Of a stretch of DNA of 64,000 nucleotides, positions 38,548-49,402 are shown one piece after another (within the stretch, counting starts at the first letter, position 1; the number at the start of each line of letters is the position of its first letter). This stretch comes from Eudorina sp. 2006-703-Eu-15 (lineage: Eukaryota; Chlorophyta; Chlorophyceae; Chlamydomonadales; Volvocaceae). The translations under genes and the position numbers were made by a program. Location: contig BDSI01000077.1 of NCBI GenBank assembly GCA_003117195.1, positions 503,501 to 567,500 on the forward strand, written 5' to 3'. The notes under the pieces were generated by a model. The model saw only the letters and a program-made list of their open reading frames with translations. It was not told the origin of the DNA and made no database searches.

Positions 38548-38890
38548 TGTAGTAGGTGTCGTACAATGGTCGGCCCTGCTCCTCAAATACGGTGCAAAGC
38601 ACTGTCCCAGCATCTCGAGAAGCCTTTGCCAGCTCTCACCTACTACATATGGTATCGGGACCAAACCTCGGCTGTGGACCTAAGAGTCCCCAGTTCGATC
38701 CCTGATGACGGCGAAATACGACCGCGCCAGAGGACGACAGTCTAGAGGTTCTGGAAGAAGATAGTAGTGAGATGACTAGGAGAAGGTTACATGCTCGAAA
38801 AACCCGAATAAGGGCTAGGCGCGTGTCAGTCGCGGGGCACGACATGACGTGGACCTCATCCACCCACGGCTCAGGGTTGGCGATGGCGAA
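38548..38890 (+). mobile_element. Small inverted-repeat element (copy of 17222-17561)
   Basis: Positions 38548-38647 form the 100-bp unit with TGTAGTAGGTG / CACCTACTACA ends. The following 240 bp match 17222-17461 in reverse. It lies within the spacer of the large inverted-repeat element. Confidence 0.75.
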
Positions 38891-38949
38891 CATGGCTGGT
38901 TGTCTCGGGCCGAAAGGGTCCCGGGACGGTCCCCTTCAGAGGGGGGGAG

Positions 38950-39049
38950 TGTAGTAGGTGTCGTACAATGGTCGGCCCTGCTCCTCAAATACGGTGCAAA
39001 GCACTGTCCCAGCATCTCGAGAAGCCTTTGCCAGCTCTCACCTACTACA
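38950..39049 (+). mobile_element. Second 100-bp inverted-repeat unit
   Basis: Almost identical to 38548-38647 and in the same orientation, bounded by TGTAGTAGGTG and CACCTACTACA. With the first copy it brackets about 300 bp, like a composite unit. Confidence 0.8.
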
Positions 39050-39214
39050 CATACATTGACGTGCATGTTGGACGAATCGAGGAATCGAGTAAATCGAGCC
39101 GGAAGAGTGATATATCGAGTCCGAGGTGTGACCAGGTAGCAACTTACGAGTTGCTTGGAGTTGTTCATTTCGCTGCATATATTTTTGCGTCTTATTTATT
39201 TACGTGTGTGTCGG

Positions 39215-39475
39215 AGCGCGGGCTGGGTCAGGGTCAGGGGCTGGGCTAGGTCAGGGTCAGGGTGTGGGGCTGGGCTGGGTCAGGGGCTGGGTCTGGGCTA
39301 GGTCAGGGACTGGGTCTGAGTCTTGGTCTAAGTCTGGGTCTGAGTCTGGGTCCGAGTCTGAGTCTGAGTCTGGGTCTGGGTTTAGGGCTGGGCTGGGTCA
39401 GGGTCAGGGGCTGGGGTAGGTCAGGGTATGGGGCTGGGCCACGTCAGGGGCTGGGGCTGGGGCTGGCCTAGAAGC
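39215..39475. repeat. GGTCAGGG/TCTGGGTCTGAG minisatellite
   Basis: Degenerate 6-18 bp G/T-rich units (GGGTCAGGGGCTGGG and GTCTGAGTCTGG) next to the right inverted arm. Confidence 0.88.
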
Positions 39476-39508
39476 AAGGATTCGGTCACTGGGCGAGGAG
39501 AATCCTGG

Positions 39509-40480
39509 ACAAGTAGGGGTCGGCTTCCTTGAAGCCGAAAAAGGGTGCGGCCCCCCACAATCCGTACGGGCCGCTTGCTTTACAACGGAAACTCTGTTAC
39601 CGCGCAAGAGTGTGAGAGAGTGAAAGGGTGCCATTGAGGGTGTCGTTGATGTTGAAGGTGGATCGGCGTGCATAGATTGAGCAAGGTCAAGCAGGTAGGG
39701 TAGCCCCGAAACCTACGCGCCGCCAACGGCGGTCATCGCATCTGCATTATTATCGTAACACTAGACGCCTCTGCACTACCACATCCGTCTGTCAAGCAGA
39801 TATCAAAAAGCAAGCTTGAAGCATTATAGTATTTCCGTGAAGCTGTAGTTGTTTGGTCCGTCGGCAAGCATGCAGCCCTTCAGTTGCACGCCCGCAGCAG
39901 ACGTGAACCTCTAAAGTTTGCCATCAGTAGTTACATAGCAAATATAAGGCAAAAACAGGGTGCGAAAAAGCCGCGGTGAGACCCGGACTTCGGCCATCGG
40001 AACTGGAGAACTTGTTGGTACTCGGTATGCTATCCCTTTGCATTTTGAAACTTTGATTCAATACATATTGTTGAATTGTATTCATCTGGCAAGACAGAAA
40101 GGCAAATCTTGATGTTGGTGGCATCTTGATTTTCAAACATCAGAACACTTTGGAAGTTCAATTTAGCACGCGCCGCCCATTCTAAATCCAAGTATGCATC
40201 ACGCGGCACCTGTTGCAATAAAGATGAGCGCGAGAGGCGTCGGGTGGACGTTGACCCGGGTCCATCGAGACCGCGGAGCTTTCCTTTGACCGTTTGTGCG
40301 CATACAATTTTTTTTTCAGCCAAACCAAAGATACCTTGCAATAGAGGACAATAAATATGACAAACATTGCGAATTAGTTTAGCTTATAATGAACGTGCGT
40401 TTTGCCGTTACCCACGGACACACGGACACACGGACACACGGACAGGGGCAATCCTAGGGGGCGGGGCCCCCCGAAGCGCC
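39509..40480 (-). mobile_element. Right ~970-bp arm of the inverted-repeat element
   Basis: Reverse complement of 36200-37171. The outer end shows three GGACACAC repeats, then CCTAGGGGGCGGGGCCCCCCG. The spacer between the arms is about 2.3 kb. Outside this arm the sequence is LINE-derived. Confidence 0.75.
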
Positions 40481-40640
40481 AAAAGGCCTCCTTATGCTCA
40501 TTTTCCCACCGGGTACTAAACCAGAGGCGGCTCAGCAGTCCCTGGATCCGGGCGGCCGCCACCTGAGTGATTAGAGTGATCGGGTCGGTGGCCCCCAGTC
40601 CTACCGCCTCTCAGGCAAACAGCAAGTGGGCCGCACTGTG
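40481..40640 (-). pseudogene. Fragment of a LINE reverse-transcriptase ORF, C-terminal end
   Basis: Minus-strand reading gives GLLSRLWFSTRWENEHKEAFWRF, clearly related to the peptide near the end of the LINE ORF at 50.4-53.1 kb (WTETKWENSNKEAYWRL). It is cut by the outer end of the right inverted arm. No intact ORF. Confidence 0.6.
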
Positions 40641-42781
40641 ACGATCCTCCACCTCGGCTAGTTGCATATATATGTATGGATGTATATATATAAATAAGAA
40701 GGTAGATAGGGTGATGCATATATATAAGAAGATAGATATAGATAGGGTGATGCATGGGCCAGGTAAGCCCCCGAAAACGGCCAATGCAATGCATGCATCG
40801 AATGCATCACGATTACAGGTGACAAGTCGACAGCAGGCACCCGCTCCACCTACTCCACCAATGTGCACTGCCACCCCGGCGACTGCAGGTAGATATACAG
40901 CTGCATGCACCCCTGGCTCCCCAGCCACCCGGGGACACATGCAACGTAACGCCAGGTTACAGTATAAGTCCCTAACAATGACCCTGCACAGCATCTCGAG
41001 AAGCCTTTAGCCGCACCGTGTTACATGCAACCTGCGATGTTGTAGATGTTGGTGCTGTTAGTGCAGTCCATCCAGGGGTACATGCAGCAGGCCCCTCGCT
41101 TGCTTAAGGTTAATATGGAAGGCGAAGATTAAACCGCGCGTTCCAAGAACCATAGTGTATGTCAACCATGCACATCCGGCGAAGTGTTGATACAGCCGTG
41201 TGAAGCCGGTGCAGTGTTGACACAGCCGTGTCAAGTAAGCCGGTGCAGTGTTTACATACACCTACCGACCGTGCTAGCCGTGCTAACACCTCGCGCTCTC
41301 GTGTAATACTCAGTGTCAGACACAAGACTGTGTAATACACGGGCTTACAATGTATACCCGGCCTACAAAAGTACAGACGCGTCTATTTAAGGTGCCACAC
41401 TTTTTGCATGAAATTTGTACATACACGATCACAACACTCAACGTGCTTCAACTCGACCATCAGCAAAAAAATGCGTACATATGACCAGCTTTATGTCGAT
41501 TGCGTTATCAGTTTCGACAATGGGAGGTACGATCGTCCACTTGAGGTTCAATGCGGCGGGCGCGTGCCTTTGTATATATGTAGGCACAAATTGAATTGCA
41601 TACATATGTATTACTGCAAACATATGTTTGCAGTAATGATATCTTCACCATGTTAGAGCTACATGACACTGATGAGTAACGCGTATGTCGTAATAGGGGC
41701 AAACTTCGTCCAGGCAGCGGTTTCGGGTTTGGCGTAGTTTGGTGACGACGAAATATGCTGGTCGAAAGTACGTACTATGCCAGCCAGCCGTTGATTAGTG
41801 GTTAAAGTATAAAACATAAGCGTAAAAAGTATTTTGTTGATTTTGATGAAAGTACAGAAATGCGATGGCCATACTGTCTCCACTACTGCGGCGTCCGACT
41901 GTTTAAATGATAAGTCCTTGACTGCTAGTAGTGCATTCTCATCCAACACCTCATATTATATATCAGACATGACGTCACGTCCCTCAGTTATCAGGAAAAC
42001 CTTCTGTACTGCTCATTGCACGTGGCACGCGCTCGGCCATTCCGGATAGCCGATGTTGATAAGCCTCTTTACCCATGGTAAATCACCTTCTGATTACAAT
42101 GTAAATAAACAATATACTTACATGCGCTCAGGTGAGTACGTCCATTGCCTTCCACAAAAATAAAGCTGTTGCTACATGCGCCCGCCAGGCGAAAAAGCCC
42201 ACTGACTAGCTTCCTACGGCGCCGTACTGTACGTATATTATTCGATTTAGATACGTTCTGTACATAAAGATTGTTCTGTGTACTCAAGTATGCATACAGC
42301 AACTTCAATTTTGGAAGATATTTCAATATTTTGATTCGGTGTCAGCTACGTAGCGGTCGCTCGCTCCTTGGTGAGACATGATTGCGGCTGGGGGTTTGGC
42401 CGAAATAATTAACCAAGCTGTGTTCTATTATAAGCAGTGGATTATTAGGACGCCATGTGTGTGTGTGTGTGTGTGTGTGTGGAGATGAAGGGCTTGGCGC
42501 TGTGGCAGCGAGAGCCAAACTCTTGTTAATAAGTTCTATTCTTTCGTAGGTTTTCATAAACTGCATATCTTCAATTTTTCTTAGTACCGGAATGCCGCTA
42601 GCTGCCATATACTATTTACATGCACCGGCGAACACTGTCAACTACAAACATCCACTTCAGCAGTGCTCACGACAAACTCCTTTCTTTCTGCGTGGCAGTC
42701 CCGATCGACCGGCGGCGGCAGGTCTACATGCATACAGCAGCAGCAGGTCACCCAGCAACGGGCGGAAGCCGGTTGCTTGCC
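40641..42781. other. Intergenic region upstream of the 42.8-kb gene
   Basis: No gene recognised. It contains a short (GT)n run at about 42455-42480, AT-rich stretches near 40665-40750, and a 41475-41600 segment resembling 16795-16925 (shared GTTTCGACAATGGG and CGATCGTCCAC). The promoter of the plus-strand cysteine-rich gene should lie at its right end. Confidence 0.4.
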
Positions 42782-45777
42782 ATGGCCATCCGCATGATTT
42801 CGCCGCGGTTGAAGAGCTTACGCGCTACTGCAGCCGTCGTGGTCGTCGTCGCCCTGGTTCTCAAGGCAGGCACGGTCACCGGCCAGAAAACAGGTACGTG
42901 CGCTCATACACGACCTCAGCCGCTGCATGCAGTGCGCGTCACAGCGACGATCAAAGAGAAATCATCGATCCGGCCACCACCTCTTCCCCTAATGAATTAC
43001 ATACATACGTACATAAATCGGGCAGGGCAGACTTCGAGGGCCGTCCTAGTGCCAGGACGGAAACAAATAAAACTCCTAGGCAGCAGGCCGGGAAATATTT
43101 CTGCGTGTTTCGACAGCAGGGCGACTGCTACCACAGCTACGACAGAGATTCTCAGTCTTGCGTGGAGGGCTGAAGCACGCTTTCCTGACGTCACGGATGC
43201 ATATGGGAGCGAGGGTAACCAGGAGTTGGGACACGGCATTAGAGTAGTGTATGTGTTTTGGCGGTAGACAGGTGTACGATGCAGGAATTGCCCATGCGCC
43301 TGCAGATTTCCAGGCCCTTTCGGTAGCCCGGAAAATAATAGTTGGCAGGGCAGGTTTCCCGCTCTCGACAACGTCAATAAATATAATCTCGCAGCTTTTT
43401 TGGCTGGGGGTCCGAGAAATAGAAAGGTTCCAGGTTTTTGGCCCGCAAATATTCTGCACATACACTGCACCTGACCTGACCGATTGTCGAGCGTCCAGTA
43501 TTTCCATTATTCAAGGGGGTTCCGTATGCCATATCCTCCTTAGACCCGAGGCCACATTCGTATGGATGTGCGATGGTATGTAATAGGCTAGCTAGCAAGC
43601 AAGTACGTAAAAGCTTCCCATAATGATATAAATGATAAAAACGTTCTACCATACGTATATAAGAAGCGCTTACCATGATAATATAATAGTCTTCCCATTA
43701 TAATTATTTGCTTCCCCTTCGTTCCCATCTACCCCCCTTCCCATCTACCCCCTACATACCGACGACGTGTGCGCGTTCATGCGTGCAGCCTGTCCCCATA
43801 AGGATGGCTACAAGGCCTTCCCGGACACGATATTTGACACCAGCATCGGAATTATCAAAAACGCGCCAATGGATGACCAAGTACGGCTGAAAGTCGAAGC
43901 CGCGGAAGTGCTGTGTGGAGGCACCTGCTTTGTATTTGACAGTATTGGAAGGGTCATCCTGCATGATGATATGCTGTACAACGAATTGAGATCGTTTCCT
44001 GTAAAGGGCATCTGCAGCTACCTCAAAGGTAATGTTCCTAGTGTATTCTTGCTACGTATGCATGCGAAGATGTAGTTAATAATGCCGTACAGTACAAAGT
44101 AGATCTAGTGGTGAAGGGCATTCGAAATTTTTGATAGCAAATTTAGCATATGTAGAGATTTGCATAGCCTGACGGAGAGCAGACCGGCCTAACAGCGTAC
44201 ACTGACAGCTACGTATCCATGTGGCTAGATAGGGCGGGCTGAGCTAGGGTCGGAACCGTCCTCATCAGTCTGCTACTCAGTCACCAGCAAAACACGCAGC
44301 AGCAGCACCAGCAGCAGCGTATGTAACAGCATCATGCAGCACGCTCACGTGCACTGCTAATAAATCAATAATGTACGCCTCTGTGCTAAGGGATGGGCGA
44401 GGAGATTATGATTTTTGGGCGGGGCCCCACCGCGAAGCGTGTTCGTGGGGCCCTGCCGGCGCGTACTGCAAGTTGCTTGCTTGGTTTCGGGGCTACCTAC
44501 CTATTGAGCTTACTTGCTGAATCTATCTATGCACGCCGATCCACCTTCAACATCAACTAACGACACCCTCAATGGCACCTATCTACCCAGTCACTGTCTT
44601 ACACTCTTGCGCGGTAATGGAGTTTTCGTAGTAACGCAAACGGCCTGTACGGATGGTAGGGGGCCCCGACCTTTTTCCGGCTTCGTTCGTTCGTTCGAGC
44701 AAGCTGCCCCCCTCTATCTACGTACTTGTCCCCTTACGTTGCACGCACCTGTCGTCATTGCTACGTGCATTGTTACCTATACCGGCGGCGGTCTGAATGA
44801 ACAAACGTACCAACTGTACAGTAGTGGTTCGTTGCCTAAACAACGCAAGAGGTGGATAGATAGCTAGGCGGCGTCATACCGATGTATGTATGTATCATGC
44901 GTGCTTCCGTTGCATAATCATTCCGGTAGCTGTAGTACCTGGAATACGTATGTCCATCCTCCACGCAGGGACATCCCATGGTACTAATGGTACAGCCCCA
45001 AATGGAAGGATTCGTTTAACCTTAAATATACTAGATAGGTGGACGAAGCGGAACATAGCCAGGTGGTTCCTGGCCGCCGTTCGTCGGTCTACGTATATGT
45101 CCGTCACCGTTATTAGTTATGTTTACAGCAGTGGCCAGCATGTACTGCATGCATGTAGTACGTACATGCAGTAACTGCATGCAGTCCTCGCTGCTGTCCC
45201 CCTGCTGTACCTGCTGTATGCACCTCATCCCGTCCCGTGTGGTCGTACTTCATGTTTGCCACCAGCAAACACTTACTTGCAACTAACGCTCCTCCGTCGT
45301 TCGATTCTGAGCCATCCATGTATGCATCTGAGAATGCATGCATGCATGGATGGGTGACCAGCCAGGTTCTTTCCCCGCTAGCTCTTACTTGATTGTGATC
45401 TCCCGTATTACATGTGCGCGTACATATACCTTCATGTTTCAGACCCTGCGGACTGTTCCGCGTCTCGCGGCTTCTCTACTGTGCTTCCCAACATGGCGAT
45501 TGGCGGGGTCACGGGCGAATGTGGCCCGGTGGGAGGCCCCTGCTCAGGGGTGGTGCTCTTCCCGGAACTCTACTTAAGCCAAACCTTCCCCACTGACGGT
45601 ATTTTATCCATCAGTCTTCATCCTGGAGCATGCACTGCTATCGCAGACAGAGGTACGTAATACTTCACGGATAATTGTATTATAGTTACCATCAGCCATC
45701 CGTGGGGTGGGGTGGGGTGGGGTGGGGTGGGGTGGGGTGGGGTGGGGTGGGGTGGGGTGGGGTGGGGGGGGTGGGGT

Positions 45778-45810
<33 letters not shown>

Positions 45811-47246
45811 GGGGTGGGTGGGGTGGGGTGGGTGGGGTGGGGTGGGGTGGGGTGGGGTGGGGTGGGGTGGGGTGGGGTGGGGTGGGGTGGGGTGGGGTGG
45901 GTGGGGTGGGGTGGGGTGGGGTGGGGTGGGTGGGGTGGGGTGGGTGGGGTGGGGTGGGGTGGGTGGGGTGGGGTGGGGTGGGGTGGGTGGGGTGGGGTGG
46001 GGTGGGGTGGGTGGGGTGGGGTGGGGTGGGGTGGGGTGGGGTGGGGTGGGGTGGGCCTGGGGCCCCAAGTTTTACATGTTGCCAATCTTAAAAGTAAATA
46101 GAACCCAACTTTATGATGTTGGATTATTTGTATCAAAAATGTTACAGTCAACATTGTTGCATATGTAGTGATGATGCATTTGGTATGCGAATGTATGTAT
46201 GTACGGCTCTGCATATTCAGCTGCTGATTGTGTCCCCAAGTACGGCTGGACCACCATTTACAAGTCCTCCTTGGTGGGAGTCACCGACGCTGCGCATGGT
46301 GCCAGCACCGGTGTAATCGGCACCGCGGCCGAGGCGGAGGCGCACTGCAGGGTTAACCCGCGCTGTACCGCATACGACACGACCGGAACCGTCGCGTTTG
46401 GCGGCTTGGTGGCGACAACTGAAAAGAACGGGAGCTGCACCTATACCAAGGACTGTAAGTATATGGTTATGCTGAAATATTTGTAATTCGTGGGTTCGTG
46501 GCCCGGTGTGTGGAGGCGGCGCACGCGCATCCTCATCACACAGCAGCAGCAGTCTCCGCCGATGATGATCCAATCAAACCATCATAATTCAATTCAATGC
46601 AATTTTAGTACATAATGAATTGTTATATTTAATTTTATTAAATATATATTATATTAGGAAGCCGACCCCCTACTTGTAAATAATGTACATACATGCTCCA
46701 TTCGTCGCTTCTATTCTACCTGCTGTATATAGTGTATAGGGTTTACCGTCAACTGATGATCCGTATTTACAATCTTGCTCCCGTCTTGCTTGCATTTGTT
46801 TATTTGTGAATGTAAGCATGTCGTACATGTCGTATTACCCACCCGTGATCGATATCCATTGTGAATATCATTATTTATACTGCATCGATCTGCGCGTCCC
46901 ATCTTCCCTTGGACTGTCATTGCATGTAAATATGAAACAATCGTCACCGCTACGCGCGTATGCTACTCCAACATGATGACCAGTCTGCCTTCCCCGGGCG
47001 GGCTTCATCGCCTACACGGGCTATACCACCGCCACGCCGGCGGACGGGCCCCGCAAGGAGGAGCTGTGCCCCGCCGACCTGTACGACTGGTGCCTCAGCG
47101 AGCCGACCTGCATGGGCTTCGACACGCTGAGGAACACCTGGGTCACAAGGCCTGACACCGCAGACCCCGCCAATTTCGTTGGCTATGAAGGCATGTGCTT
47201 GTACGTGAAGGCTACCGGATTTTATAAGGAGACAGTACCGGCCTAA
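42782..47246 (+). CDS. Secreted modular cysteine-rich protein, 352 aa, 5 exons
   Basis: Exons (plus): 42782-42893, 43789-44028, 45443-45652, 46221-46454, 46984-47246. All four introns are phase 1, so the three internal exons are symmetric. Exon 1 gives a signal peptide (MAIRMISPRLKSLRATAA, then a VVVVVALVL core). Exons 2-4 each encode a four-cysteine module: CPHKDG/LCGGTC/GICSYLK, DCSAS/GECGPVGGPC/GACTAI, and DCVPKYGW/HCRVNPRCTAY/GSCTYTKD. Exon 5 has ELCPADLYDWCLSEPTC and GMCLYVK, matching the last exon of the 13.5-kb gene. The modules resemble PAN/Apple domains in cysteine spacing; that label is inference. No membrane anchor follows, so the product is probably extracellular. The start follows the hydrophobic signal; upstream in-frame ATGs exist. 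The acceptor of exon 5 is weak. Confidence 0.85.
43018..43468. mobile_element. Decayed copy of the 507-bp MITE family in intron 1
   Basis: Shares most of its length with the intact MITE at 49922-50428 (for example AAATATTTCTGCGTGTTTCG and GGCGGTAGACAGGTGTACGA), in the same orientation. The terminal inverted repeats and target duplication are not visible, so it is truncated or old. Confidence 0.75.
44395..44720 (+). mobile_element. Partial copy of the inverted-repeat element arm in intron 2
   Basis: Starts with GGGCGGGGCCCC, then shares ATGCACGCCGATCCACCTTC and the CTCTTGCGCGGTAA region with 36200-37171, but has lost the central part. A further scrap, GGAAGCCGACCCCCTACTTG, lies at about 46658 in intron 4. 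Confidence 0.65.
45703..46055 (+). repeat. (GGGGT)n / poly-G tract in intron 3
   Basis: About 350 bp of GGGGT and GGGT units around a near-pure G run at about 45778-45809. It is strongly G-quadruplex-prone on the coding strand and lies inside the intron between exons 45443-45652 and 46221-46454 of the cysteine-rich gene. Confidence 0.95.
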
Positions 47247-48780
47247 TTATAGTATTTCGTGGCTATCGTGGCGCGCTAGTCTACTAACTCTTGGGGGGCT
47301 GACAGTCCCTAACATGTATGGCGGGCCTGTCAATGCAACATGGCCAGTTATCGGAACTCTCTGACGGCTGTGACACTGTCCTAATATGCTGTCAGAAACC
47401 TGTTAGAGCCTTTCTGGAGCCTGTCACGGTTCGGATGTAGGGGCTCCGTTTTTATGTGACAGGCTGTCTGGGTGGGGTCGTGTATGTTATCCGGGGTTGT
47501 GTATGTTATCCTCTGTGTATATATGTTATCCGCGCCGCGGCGTTGAGGTGTGGAGGTGTCTTACCGCCTTGACAGCGGGGCCTGCTAGTTGGGGCTTGCC
47601 CTGGTACGTGTACACCGTTGATCGTTTTCGGGGTCTATCTGTCGGCTGTAATAACGTCCAATCATTCAGGAGCGAGCAAATGTATGCGAGGGCCAGCAGC
47701 ACGCACTCCCCTGCGTGGTCTTACTGACGTACAGCTGCGGGTCCTACCTACCAGCCCTAACTAGCGACTCTAGAGGCACTCTAGAGGCATCCGCAGAGAC
47801 GGAGGTCGACGACTTCCTCGGCGCGGCCGTTAATCGTTAATACACAAGAATCATGAATCGGCCACTCATTCGCTGCCGGGCAGGCCGAGCTATGCGGCTA
47901 GAAACACGGCAGCTGGCGCATCATTCACTGCAGCCACACACACGCACGCACGCAGAGGGGCTCGTCAAGGCGGAAGCCGCCGGCTCTAGAAATAAAGAGG
48001 CCCTGCATGCACTGCCCACTCACGACTGCGCACGCACTTTGGACGAACGGACGGACGGACGGCATCGATCGTCCGCTCGCTCTCGCCCCAATCCCCAACG
48101 AAAGCAAGGCCGAAGTGACCGCAGTGTGCAGCCCGACTGCTGCTCGCCGCGCGACAAACGGAATGTCTTAAGTGACCGCATACGTAGATGGGTCGGTGCT
48201 GGTGGGGACGCACGTACCCCGCCGCCGGGGACCAGGACACGCACGCGTACACTGATGATCAAGATCACTTTTTACGGTGACCGTATGTATGTACTGCATG
48301 AATGCTCTCCTCCTTTTACGACTGCACTTGCAAGCAAGTGCATGCGACAACAACGAACAGCACGACAACCATTCATCCATCGTTAACACCAACAACAAAA
48401 CGTCGCCAGGGACGAATACAGCGGCGGGTGGACGGTTTGGTGACGCCAGCCAGGGCGCCAAACCAGATGGGCGCCAACCAACCGCCATGATGACCCGCAA
48501 TGGCACGCGCGGACGTCAGGCAAATGCACGGTGCCATAATGGGCTAGAAGGGTCATGCGTACTGGCCTCCTTCGCACCAGACCGCCCTACCTAGTCCTGC
48601 TGCAACTACATACCGACACTTACTCTAGGAGTGTCGCGCAGCTATCCGTCCCCCCTCCGGTCTCTCCGCCCTCCAGCCCACATCGGACGTCCACCGCCGG
48701 CTTCACGGTTACATAAAAAAATACCCAAAAGCAAGAATCGCTTCCCATATCCGAAAAAATCGCTAAGTGATCCTACTTCT
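47247..48780. other. 3' flank of the cysteine-rich gene and intergenic DNA
   Basis: No further gene recognised. A TGTAA motif at 47647-47651 is a possible but distant poly(A) signal for the plus-strand gene. A stretch at about 47533-47560 repeats GCGTTGAGGTGTGGAGGTGTC, also found near 37180 inside the inverted-repeat element. Confidence 0.4.
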
Positions 48781-49402
48781 GCTAACTTTGAAGATAAATT
48801 AAATTAGTCGCTCGAAAAGACTAATGTGTCGCGTGACACAGGAACATCACGCCGTGCCTGCTGGCTAACGGGGAGCCCCGCCATGCCCAAGCGTTTGCCA
48901 CAATACCAAACATGGCATATAGACAGAGATGCGGATGCTTGATTTATTGTTATTATTAGGATGTTACAGCGGACCCCGCGGGTCATCGGTGACAGCCCCG
49001 GCGACAGCCGAGGCTTCCTCACCATACACTGCCTAAATGAAGTAACGCCACCATGGCGCTCCGGACAGGCTCCCCAAGTGCACCGAAACACTCCCCGGGC
49101 CCACACTACCAGGGAACCACCCCGTTCCTGAGAACCAACCATGGCAAGGGATAAAGCCCGCTCAGGGGGAGTTAGCCACCATGGCGCCCCTATTAGCGAA
49201 CCACCACCCCCACCAAGGCGGGGTCACTTCTCCAGCGGTGGCCCGTAGTCTTGGAAGGCCACGGGGGCTCGCGAGTCACCATTCAGGGGCCTGCCCGTAC
49301 GGTCCCACCGGGCCGAAAAAACTGCCCACACCTAGCGATAGCTCCACTGGGCGTCAGTGCCCTGACCACCCGCGGTCTATTACGACAGAGTACCTACAGG
49401 GC

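Noticed and set aside
45604..46214. THPTPP and GWGGVGW open frames
   Set aside because: Artefacts of the GGGGT tract lying in an intron.
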